This document shows positions 7,688 through 13,745 of a DNA stretch of 16,173 nt, piece by piece. The stretch's first letter is position 1, and every line of letters starts with the position of its first letter. A program made the position numbers and the translations under genes. The notes under the pieces are model-generated. The model had not been told where the DNA came from, searched no databases, and saw only the letters and a list, made by a program, of their open reading frames with translations. The stretch lies in NCBI GenBank assembly GCA_036625675.1, contig JAZKTH010000042.1, positions 1 through 16,173 of the forward strand. The letters run 5' to 3'. The DNA comes from Halalkaliarchaeum sp036625675. GTDB taxonomy: Archaea > Halobacteriota > Halobacteria > Halobacteriales > Haloferacaceae.

Positions 7688-7753
7688 ACCGACGGGTACG
7701 AAGCCGACGTCTGGACCGACGGGTACGAAGCCGACGTCTGGACCGACGGGTAC
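7688..7753 (+). repeat. 27-bp tandem repeat, 2.4 copies
   Basis: Two identical 27-bp units (7688-7714 and 7715-7741) are followed by the first 12 bp of a third (7742-7753). The unit begins ACCGACGGGTACGAAGCC. It lies between the aIF1 gene and the ArsA-type gene, ending 27 nt before the latter's ATG. The unit length is a multiple of three. One plus frame through it reads TDGYEADVW repeatedly, but that frame has no clear start and ends at a TGA (7757-7759). Confidence 0.95.
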
Positions 7754-7780
7754 AGGTGACTCCCGAACCTCGAGGGGAGC

Positions 7781-9016
7781 ATGAGCGACATTGACGTCGA
7801 ACCGGTCGACCGCGTCGAGGCGGACGACGGGGAAGACAGGACGGACGACGGGGAAGACAGGACGGACGACGGGGCCGGGGGCGAGCCGGACGACGCGCTG
7901 GACGTCGAGGTGACGGCGGACCTGCCGACGGGCGTCGACGCCCCGGAGTACGTGCTCTACGGGGGGAAAGGGGGCGTGGGAAAGACCACGATGGCGGCCG
8001 CGACCGGGCTGGCGTCGGCAGCCGGGGGGACGGCGACGCTGGTGGTCTCGACGGATCCGGCCCACTCGCTGTCGGACACCTTCGGCGTCGACGTCCCCGC
8101 CGAACCCGCCCGGATCCGGGAGGACGTCCCGCTGTACGCCGCCGAGATCGACCCCGACGCCGCCGTCGAGGTCGGGCTGTTCGGCGCCGGCAGCCCCTTC
8201 GGCGACGGGGAGCCGTTCGAGGGAGGGGACGCTCCCGCCGGCGACTCGCCGGGCGGCGGGAGCACCGGGGGGCCGCTGGGCGGAGGCGGATCGGCGGAGG
8301 ACCCGCTGGGCGGCCTGCTGGGCGGGGACGGACTGGAGTCGCTTTTGGGCGGAACGATGCCGGGGGCCGACGAGGCGGCGGCGATGCAGCAGCTGCTCGA
8401 GTATCTCGACGACCCGCGGTTCGACCGGGTCGTCGTCGACACCGCGCCGACCGGCCACACGCTACGACTGCTCGAGCTGCCGGAGATCATGGAGTCGATG
8501 GTCGGCCGGATGCTGAAACTCCGCAAGCGGTTCTCGGGGATGATGGAGGGCGTGAAGGGGCTGTTCGGCGGCGGCGAACAGTCGACCGCCGACGCGGCGG
8601 ACCTCGAGGAGCTGAGCGCACGCATCGAGCGACTGCGGGCGGTGTTGCGCGACCCGGACCGGACCGACTTCAGAGTCGTGATGATCCCCGAGGAGATGAG
8701 CGTCGTGGAGTCGGAACGGCTGGTGGCCCGCCTGGAGGAGTTCGGAATCCCGGTCGGCACGATCGTGGTGAACCGGGTGATGGAGGATCCCTCGACCGTC
8801 GCGGGCGAGGACCGGGATCTGGACGAGGAGTGGCTGCTCGCCCCGAACCACGACGACTGCGCCTTCTGCCGGCGACGGTGGGAGGTCCAGCAGGCGGCCC
8901 TGCGCCGGGCGAACGACCTGTTCCGGGGGCGCGACGTGCGACGGGTCCCGCTGCTCGCCGGGACGGTCCAGGGGGAGGCGGCGCTGCGCGTCGTGGCGGC
9001 GTGCCTCGACGAGTGA
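7781..9016 (+). CDS. ArsA/Get3-family ATPase
   Basis: A 411-residue P-loop ATPase of the ArsA/Get3 family, one catalytic half as in Get3/TRC40 rather than the doubled bacterial ArsA. The order is: acidic N-terminal extension (1-55) with a repeated DDGEDRT; deviant Walker A KGGVGKTT (63-70); switch I STDPAHSLSD (90-99); a Gly/Pro/Asp-rich insertion (about 134-192); switch II DTAPTGHTLRLL (220-231); a Met-rich segment (236-262) where Get3 proteins carry the client-binding helices; and CAFC (360-363), matching the zinc-binding CxxC at the dimer interface of Get3. The family either delivers tail-anchored proteins to membranes or energises arsenite export. The CxxC, the Met-rich helices and the lack of arsenic genes nearby favour a Get3-like role. 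The ATG at 7781 follows GAGGGGAG closely; an in-frame stop lies at 7757-7759. Confidence 0.9.
   Translation: MSDIDVEPVDRVEADDGEDRTDDGEDRTDDGAGGEPDDALDVEVTADLPTGVDAPEYVLYGGKGGVGKTTMAAATGLASAAGGTATLVVSTDPAHSLSDTFGVDVPAEPARIREDVPLYAAEIDPDAAVEVGLFGAGSPFGDGEPFEGGDAPAGDSPGGGSTGGPLGGGGSAEDPLGGLLGGDGLESLLGGTMPGADEAAAMQQLLEYLDDPRFDRVVVDTAPTGHTLRLLELPEIMESMVGRMLKLRKRFSGMMEGVKGLFGGGEQSTADAADLEELSARIERLRAVLRDPDRTDFRVVMIPEEMSVVESERLVARLEEFGIPVGTIVVNRVMEDPSTVAGEDRDLDEEWLLAPNHDDCAFCRRRWEVQQAALRRANDLFRGRDVRRVPLLAGTVQGEAALRVVAACLDE
7823..7874 (+). repeat. 21-bp tandem repeat inside the ArsA-type gene
   Basis: Two identical 21-bp units (7823-7843 and 7844-7864, starting GACGACGGGGAAGACAGG) are followed by a 10-bp partial third. 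They encode the heptad DDGEDRT twice, then DDG, in the disordered acidic N-terminus. The repeat keeps the reading frame, as expected of slippage that is tolerated in a disordered tail. Confidence 0.95.
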
Positions 9017-9017
9017 C

Positions 9018-9033
9018 GCCCCGACGACGGGGC
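9018..9033. terminator. Hairpin in the convergent gap
   Basis: GCCCC (9018-9022) and GGGGC (9029-9033) form a 5-bp GC stem with a 6-nt loop that fills the 16-bp gap between two converging stop codons. It could form in both transcripts. There is no T-run, so a terminator role is only a possibility. Confidence 0.25.
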
Positions 9034-9857
9034 TACCCGACGAACCGGACGAGTAGCTCGGAGAGCCGGTCGCGCGCCGCGTCCGGGAGGAACCGGGCCA
9101 GAAGCGTCCCCCGGGCGACCGGGCCGACCGGGTACCTGGCACGGGGTTTGGTGGCGCTGGCGGCGTTGACCACGTCCTCGGCGACGCGTCCTGGCGGTAC
9201 CGCGCCCGGCCCCTGTCCGCCGAGTAGCCCGACGTCCTCCCAGAGAGCGTACAGCGAGTCGTACGCGTCAGTGCGATCCAGGTCCGCGATCTCCCCGTCG
9301 GCACGGTCGGCGAACTGTGTCTCGACGGGTCCGGGTTCGACCACGACGACGTCGATCCCGTGTCGGCCGACCTCGTTGCGCATCGCGTCGCTCATCGCCT
9401 CCAGAGCGAACTTCGAGCCGGAGTAGACCCCTCCGAAGGGGAACGACAGCCGACCGGCGACGCTGGAGACGTTGACGATCGTGCCGTCCCCCTCCCGCCG
9501 CATGTGCGGTAACACGGCGCGACACAGCCGGTGCGGGCCGTGGACGTTGATCTCGTACTGTCGTCTGGCGTCGTCGACGGGGACGTCCTCGATCGGACCG
9601 AACTGTGCGTACCCCGCGTTGTTTACCAGGCAGTCGATCCGCCCCTCCTCGTCGAGGATGCGGTTCACCACGCGATCGACGTCGTCCCCGTCGGTGACGT
9701 CGAGCGTGGCGAGCTGGCAGCCGCGCTCCCCGAGCGTCTCGATGTCCGCCGGGTTGCGCGCCGTCGCGTACACCGTCCACCCCTCCTCGAGGAACGAAAG
9801 CGCCGTCGCGCGCCCGATCCCCGACGAACAGCCGGTGATGAGAACCGTCTCCTGCAC
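9033..9857 (-). CDS. Short-chain dehydrogenase/reductase (SDR)
   Basis: A 274-residue classical SDR with a Rossmann fold. It has the nucleotide-binding TGCSSGIG (8-15), ATARN after beta-strand 2 (Arg34, which fits a preference for NADP(H)), LDVTD (52-56), NNAG (79-82), the catalytic Ser131/Ser132 region (NVSSVAG), Tyr145 and Lys149 in YSGSK, and PGPVET (175-180). The active site is complete. The C-terminal 70 residues, which decide the substrate, do not point to a specific reaction, so it should be called only an SDR oxidoreductase acting on an unknown alcohol or carbonyl. It converges on the ArsA-type gene with 16 bp between the stops and lies downstream of the TrmB-like gene on the same strand. 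It has its own promoter at 9881-9888, which makes independent transcription likely. Confidence 0.92.
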   Translation of the reverse strand: MQETVLITGCSSGIGRATALSFLEEGWTVYATARNPADIETLGERGCQLATLDVTDGDDVDRVVNRILDEEGRIDCLVNNAGYAQFGPIEDVPVDDARRQYEINVHGPHRLCRAVLPHMRREGDGTIVNVSSVAGRLSFPFGGVYSGSKFALEAMSDAMRNEVGRHGIDVVVVEPGPVETQFADRADGEIADLDRTDAYDSLYALWEDVGLLGGQGPGAVPPGRVAEDVVNAASATKPRARYPVGPVARGTLLARFLPDAARDRLSELLVRFVG

Positions 9858-9880
9858 ACCGGACGGTCGAGGGGGACGCG

Positions 9881-9888
9881 TATAATAC
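9881..9888 (-). promoter_or_regulatory. TATA box for the SDR gene
   Basis: On the minus strand the sequence reads GTATTATA (plus strand TATAATAC, 9881-9888). It is centred about 27 nt before the SDR ATG, whose A is at 9857, so the transcript is predicted to be leaderless. The 82-bp nested palindrome starts 20 nt further upstream. Confidence 0.7.
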
Positions 9889-9907
9889 CTGCCGCTCGCC
9901 GGGTGAC

Positions 9908-9989
9908 ATACTGTTTGTTGTCGGAAGTCACCGTGTCGACCGCCCGAGGGCGTGGCGGTCGACCGGTAACCGTCTACAACAAACAGTAT
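9908..9989. repeat. 82-bp nested inverted repeat
   Basis: The outer arms ATACTGTTTGTTGT (9908-9921) and ACAACAAACAGTAT (9976-9989) are perfect 14-bp inverted repeats. An inner pair, GTCGACCGCC (9935-9944) and GGCGGTCGAC (9954-9963), forms a 10-bp perfect stem around a 9-nt loop. It extends outward by six to seven more pairs (GTCACCG against CGGTAAC) with one bulge and one mismatch. Only about five positions between the blocks fail to pair, so the whole element can fold into one long hairpin or a cruciform. Its right end lies at the stop codon of the TrmB-like gene (9989-9991). Its left end lies 20 nt upstream of the SDR TATA box. It may be a terminator, an operator or a small mobile-type element. 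Confidence 0.93.
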
Positions 9990-10840
9990 CAGCCCTCGAC
10001 AGTCCCGGACAGCGATCGGATCCGGCGGGCGTCTTCCCAGGCCCGTCCGAACGCCGCGTCGGCCCGGGCCGCGAAGTGGGCGTCCCGGAAGTTCACCATC
10101 CCGAAGACGTCGTCCGGCGCGAGCGGGTTCGGGATCGTGACGCAGATCTCGGCGTCGTCGATCAACACGAAGTTGCCGTGGACGTCGTCGCTGGCGCGGA
10201 GTTCGAAAAGCGACCAGTCGAACGGCTGGCGGTCGAGCCCCCCGCCGAGCTCCGTCCGCACCGCCTCCAGTACGTCCTCGGACAGCAGGAGGGAAATGTC
10301 GACCTCCCGGCGGTAGGCGTCGAACAGCGTCTCCAGGACCAGGGGACCGAGCTCGTCGAGTTCGAACTGGGACGTGACGGTGTCGGCCACGATCGTGACC
10401 GACGACTCCGCGGTGTCGATTCGCTCGAGCAGCAGCTCAACGGAGTCCGAGGCCCCCATGACCGCCGTCCAGAACTCGTCGTCGGGGACCTCGATCTCCC
10501 GGAGGTTCGCGACGATCTCCTCCCGGCGCGACTGGTACCGGTCCAGCTGTTCGCGCAGCTCCCGGGTGCGCACCTCGAGCAGTCGATCCACCACTACGTC
10601 CGGCTCAACGGCGACGTAAACGGTGGGGTGGCTCCCGTCCTGCGTGCGCACCGCCCCGTGCGACTCGAGTCCGTTGAGCGCGTCGTAGATCCGCCCCATC
10701 GGCACGCCACTGGCCTCGGCGACCTCGGTGGCGGTCGCGGAGCCCAGCGAGAGCAGTCCCCGGTAGGCGCGCTCCTCGTAGCTGGACAGGCCGAGGTCAC
10801 ACAGCGTCGAGTCCGGCTCCTCCGTTCGACCGTTACTCAT
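9989..10840 (-). CDS. TrmB-like transcription regulator
   Basis: A 283-residue regulator. Residues 12-80 form a winged helix-turn-helix of the TrmB type (LGLSSYEERAYRGLLSLG, ATEVAEASGVPMGRIYDALN, then the wing). Residues 82-118 form a dimerising coiled coil (VVDRLLEVRTRELREQLDRY). Residues 122-283 form the C-terminal effector domain, in which haloarchaeal TrmB-like proteins sense small molecules. I cannot read a ligand from it, and it is shorter than sugar-binding TrmB proteins. The start chosen is the ATG at 10838-10840, which begins directly before the wHTH. The open frame continues far upstream, through the divergent promoter region, without family similarity, and that part was discarded. 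The gene is divergent from the surface protein/RND pair, which it probably controls. Confidence 0.85.
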   Translation of the reverse strand: MSNGRTEEPDSTLCDLGLSSYEERAYRGLLSLGSATATEVAEASGVPMGRIYDALNGLESHGAVRTQDGSHPTVYVAVEPDVVVDRLLEVRTRELREQLDRYQSRREEIVANLREIEVPDDEFWTAVMGASDSVELLLERIDTAESSVTIVADTVTSQFELDELGPLVLETLFDAYRREVDISLLLSEDVLEAVRTELGGGLDRQPFDWSLFELRASDDVHGNFVLIDDAEICVTIPNPLAPDDVFGMVNFRDAHFAARADAAFGRAWEDARRIRSLSGTVEG

Positions 10841-10858
10841 TGCTCTTCCGAAACCACC

Positions 10859-10879
10859 TATAAACTCCACAAGGATAAA
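10859..10879 (-). promoter_or_regulatory. Candidate promoter boxes for the TrmB-like gene
   Basis: Two minus-strand boxes lie upstream of the ATG: TTTATA (10864-10859), about 21 nt from the start and thus rather close, and GTTTATCC (10879-10872), about 36 nt away. The second would give a short leader. Which one is used cannot be decided from the sequence. Confidence 0.45.
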
Positions 10880-11019
10880 CGAACCTATGTGGACGGTCAC
10901 GCCGGAATCCGATCCGGGGCAATACCCAGGATAACAACTGTACTGGATTATTCCCGGGCGAAGCAGCGGAATAGGCGCTTCTGCGATCAGCACTCTATTC
11001 GACCCGGACCGACAGAAAG

Positions 11020-11028
11020 TATATAAAA
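11020..11028 (+). promoter_or_regulatory. TATA box for the surface protein/RND operon
   Basis: The run TATATAAAA (11020-11028) is the strongest TATA box in the window. It predicts a transcription start near 11050, about 40 nt before the ATG at 11091. A Shine-Dalgarno-like GAGGAG (11080-11085) precedes that ATG by 5 nt, which fits a transcript with a leader, unlike most neighbours. Confidence 0.7.
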
Positions 11029-11060
11029 ACTGATTATATGTTTTTGATGGTTTGAAAACC
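11025..11060. promoter_or_regulatory. Two palindromes around the predicted transcription start
   Basis: AAAAAC (11025-11030) and GTTTTT (11040-11045) form an inverted repeat with a 9-bp spacer overlapping the TATA box. GGTTTGAAAACC (11049-11060) is a second inverted repeat, two 5-bp arms around a 2-bp centre, at the predicted +1. Both are well placed to be operators at which a regulator would block transcription. The TrmB-like protein is the natural candidate, but no direct evidence links them. The rest of the 250-bp gap (10841-11019) is relatively A/T-rich and holds no gene I can support. Confidence 0.5.
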
Positions 11061-11090
11061 GTTATCCGATCCAATCCCCGAGGAGCGCCA

Positions 11091-13745
11091 ATGAGTGTCC
11101 GGCGGGGAACCCGATTCGCAGGTTCGATCGTGGTGCTGGCGTTCCTCGTCGCCGCGACGGTCGGCCTCGGGATCGGCGCCGGGGTCGACGCCGTCGGGGC
11201 GAACGAGACACGGACGGGGACAGTGCAGGGGAGCGCCGACCTCGACGTCTCGCTGCCCGAGAACGGGGTAGAAGCGGGAGAAACGGAGACGCTCGACTTC
11301 TTCGTCGCGAACGACGGCGAGGTGGAGTCAGCGGGACGGCACCCGCCCGAAGCGATCGACAGGGCGACCGAGGCCAGGTCGGTCCGGATCGACGTCGAGG
11401 ACGCGAGCGACGCGCCGATCGACGTGCAAACCGGCGAGCAGTTCGTCGGCACGATCGAGGACGGCGAGTCGAGCGGCCCCCAGAGCTTCGAGGTAGTCGT
11501 CGACGAGGACGCAGAGCCCGGGGAGTACGAGGTCGACGTCGAGGTGACCTATCGGGACGCGCAGTTCGTCTACTACACCCAGCGAGGCGACGAGATCACC
11601 TACGAGGAGGACGTCCGGGAGCGCTCGGAGACGTACGAGCTGACGGTCGTCGTCGAGGACGAGGCCCGGTTCGAGACCAGGAACGTGACCCACGACGTCG
11701 GGATCGACAGCTCCGGCGTCGTCACTTTCGAGGTGGAGAACACCGGCACCGAGGCGATCGAGGACGCCACGGTGACGGCGACGGGCCAAGACCAGGACTT
11801 CTTCTTCGGCTCCGGCGGCGCCAGCTCCGAGACCTACGTGGACGACTGGGAGCCCGGGGAGACGAAGACCGTCGAGTTCCGGGCGGGAACGACGGCGGAC
11901 GCGATCCGGAAGTACTACACCGTCACCCTCGACGTCGAGTACGACGATCCGGAGGGCGATCGGACCCAGCAGACCCTGCGGACCGCGATCCGTCCCCACC
12001 CGGGCCACCAGTTCGAGCTGGTCGACGTCGATCACACGGTCGGCATCGACGAGTCGGGCACCCTCTCGCTGACCGTCGAGCACACCGGGTCCGAACCCGT
12101 CGAGGACGTCGCGGTGACGGCGACGAGCCAGGACCAGAGCTTCTTCTTCGGCTCCGGCGGCGCCAGCTCCGAGACGTTCGTCGGCGACTGGGACCCCGGG
12201 GAGACGCGGACGATCGAGTTCCGGGCGGGCACGGGGGAGGAGGCGATCCGGAAGTTCTACGCGGTGACCGTCGGCCTCGAGTATCGCACCGCCGACGACG
12301 AGGCGTTCGAGCGGACGCTCCGGACCGGCGTCCAGCCGCTGGAAAAACAGCAGTACGAGGTGATCTCGGTCGAGCACGACGTCGCCGTCGGCGACGACGG
12401 CGTTCTCCAGGTCGACGTCCGCAACGGCGGACCCCGCGACGTGACCGAGGCGGCGGTGACGGTGACCGCGGGGGACCAGGCGATCGTCTTCGGCTCCGGA
12501 TCGACGGGCGAGGCGGTGACGGCGGGCGAGGTGACTCTCCAGCCCGAGGGGGCCGGCCCACCGACGTCGGAGGCGTACGTGGGCGACTGGGAGGCCGGCG
12601 AGACCGTCCGGCTGTACTACCGGACCGGCGCGACCGACGAGGCGCTCCAGCGCAACTACTCCGTCGAGGTGAGCGTCGACGCGCGGAACACGGAGGGGGA
12701 AGACCTCAACCCGCGCACCCGGACGATCGGGCTGCGCCCGCTCGCCGAACAGACGTTCTCTATCGACGGCGTGGAGAGCTCCCTGCACGTCGGCGAGGAC
12801 GGCACGCTCGAGGGGACCGTGACGAACACCGGCGACCGCGACGTCGAGAACGTGGTCGTGGTGTACGACAGCGACCTCTCGAACATCTTCCCGCGAGAGA
12901 CCCGGTACGCGGTCGGATCGCTGGAGGCGGGCGAGTCGACGGAGTTCCGGTTCCGGATCGGCGTCAGCGAGGACGCCGAGCCCGGCCCCCGCCAGCTCGA
13001 GTTCACGACGCGGTACCGTAACCACCGCGACGAGGTCCGGCTGTCGGACCCTACCGACGTGTTCGTGAGGGTCGGGCAACAGCGCGAGGAGTTCGCGCTG
13101 CGTCCGACCGACGCGACGATCGAACCCGGCGGGACGGCGCGAATCGAGGTCGAGATCGAGAACACGTACGGCCAGACGCTCCGGAACGTCCGTGCCAAGC
13201 TGTTCACGAACAGTCCCCTCTCCAGCGCGGACGACGAGGCGTTCGTCACCGAGATCGAGCCCGGGAGGACCGCGACGCTCGTGTTCGAGGTGAGCGCCTC
13301 CGGCGGCGCAGTCGCGAAAACCTATCCCGTCGAAATCGACTTCCGATACGACGACGAACGCGACGAGACGAAGCTCTCCGGGACCTACCGGGTGCCGGTC
13401 GAGGTGACACCGTCGGAGGAGGCCACGCTCCCGCCGTGGCTGCCGCTCGTCCTCCTCGGGGGCGGCGGCGCGGTGGCGTGGCGGTACCGGGAGCGGCTCC
13501 CCGGACTCGATCGGCTCCGCGGGAGCCGGGGAAAGAGCGCAACCGAACGCGGTGGCGGTGGTGGACGCAGCGCTGAGGAGAGCGGGGGAGACGACGGCTC
13601 GACCGCCGGGGGCGTCGACGACGGACTGTTCGGCGACGGCGGCGTCGACGCTGTCGAGGACGGCGGCGTCGACGCTGTCGGGGACGGCGGCGACGACCCC
13701 GACGACGCCTCCGGCGAGGGGACGCCGGCGACAGACGGCCGATGA
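11091..13745 (+). CDS. Exported repeat-domain surface protein with C-terminal membrane anchor (COG1361-like)
   Basis: An 884-residue protein. Residues 1-37 look like a Sec signal peptide (positive start, hydrophobic 11-30), with no lipobox cysteine; I see no cysteine in the whole protein. About six beta-sandwich modules follow (roughly 48-188, 191-303, 306-416, 419-552, 553-664, 665-773), with CARDB/COG1361-style motifs such as VENTG, WEPGETKTVEFR and the VTY/VEY strand ends. Modules 2 and 3 are especially alike, sharing FFFGSGGASSET. A membrane helix (about 783-797) is followed by RYRER and a Gly/Asp-rich cytoplasmic tail of about 85 residues. I infer an exterior adhesion-like or substrate-binding protein working with the RND permease, whose ATG overlaps its stop by 4 nt. 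I chose the ATG at 11091 over an upstream TTG (11052) because of the Shine-Dalgarno site and the predicted transcription start. Confidence 0.8.
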   Translation: MSVRRGTRFAGSIVVLAFLVAATVGLGIGAGVDAVGANETRTGTVQGSADLDVSLPENGVEAGETETLDFFVANDGEVESAGRHPPEAIDRATEARSVRIDVEDASDAPIDVQTGEQFVGTIEDGESSGPQSFEVVVDEDAEPGEYEVDVEVTYRDAQFVYYTQRGDEITYEEDVRERSETYELTVVVEDEARFETRNVTHDVGIDSSGVVTFEVENTGTEAIEDATVTATGQDQDFFFGSGGASSETYVDDWEPGETKTVEFRAGTTADAIRKYYTVTLDVEYDDPEGDRTQQTLRTAIRPHPGHQFELVDVDHTVGIDESGTLSLTVEHTGSEPVEDVAVTATSQDQSFFFGSGGASSETFVGDWDPGETRTIEFRAGTGEEAIRKFYAVTVGLEYRTADDEAFERTLRTGVQPLEKQQYEVISVEHDVAVGDDGVLQVDVRNGGPRDVTEAAVTVTAGDQAIVFGSGSTGEAVTAGEVTLQPEGAGPPTSEAYVGDWEAGETVRLYYRTGATDEALQRNYSVEVSVDARNTEGEDLNPRTRTIGLRPLAEQTFSIDGVESSLHVGEDGTLEGTVTNTGDRDVENVVVVYDSDLSNIFPRETRYAVGSLEAGESTEFRFRIGVSEDAEPGPRQLEFTTRYRNHRDEVRLSDPTDVFVRVGQQREEFALRPTDATIEPGGTARIEVEIENTYGQTLRNVRAKLFTNSPLSSADDEAFVTEIEPGRTATLVFEVSASGGAVAKTYPVEIDFRYDDERDETKLSGTYRVPVEVTPSEEATLPPWLPLVLLGGGGAVAWRYRERLPGLDRLRGSRGKSATERGGGGGRSAEESGGDDGSTAGGVDDGLFGDGGVDAVEDGGVDAVGDGGDDPDDASGEGTPATDGR
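11799..12175 (+). repeat. Intragenic module duplication with a 35-bp identical block
   Basis: The block TTCTTCTTCGGCTCCGGCGG plus 15 more bases is identical at 11799-11833 and 12141-12175, within modules 2 and 3 of the surface protein. The surrounding codons (DWxPGET, RTIEFRAG/KTVEFRAG, AIRK(Y/F)Y) are also close. Module 4 keeps a weaker version (VFGSG, VGDWEAGET). This points to duplication of about 342 bp (114 residues), with later divergence or gene conversion. Confidence 0.9.
13635..13682 (+). repeat. 24-bp tandem repeat in the surface protein tail
   Basis: Two 24-bp units (13635-13658 and 13659-13682), differing only at one base near the end, encode DGGVDAVE and DGGVDAVG in the disordered cytoplasmic tail. 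The repeat is in frame and probably arose by slippage. Confidence 0.93.

Noticed and set aside
7688..7753. CRISPR-like direct repeats
   Set aside because: The units are directly adjacent with no spacers and there are fewer than three full copies. No cas gene is near.
7781..9016. Arsenite efflux ATPase ArsA as a firm call
   Set aside because: No arsenic resistance genes are adjacent, there is only one ATPase half, and the CxxC plus Met-rich helices fit Get3 at least as well.
9908..9989. Insertion-sequence remnant or classical MITE
   Set aside because: Terminal inverted repeats are present, but no target-site duplication and no transposase fragment can be seen, so the call stays at inverted repeat.
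9908..9989. Canonical TrmB operator
   Set aside because: TACT and AGTA occur, but 72 nt apart, not with the 7-8-nt spacing known for the Halobacterium TrmB motif.
11052..11090. TTG start for the surface protein 13 codons upstream of the ATG
   Set aside because: It lies within 2 nt of the predicted transcription start, has no ribosome-binding site and adds residues ahead of a normal signal peptide.
10841..11452. Upstream extension of the TrmB-like gene to an ATG at 11452
   Set aside because: The extension has no family similarity, crosses the divergent promoter and overlaps the surface protein gene. The ATG at 10840 lies just before the wHTH domain.
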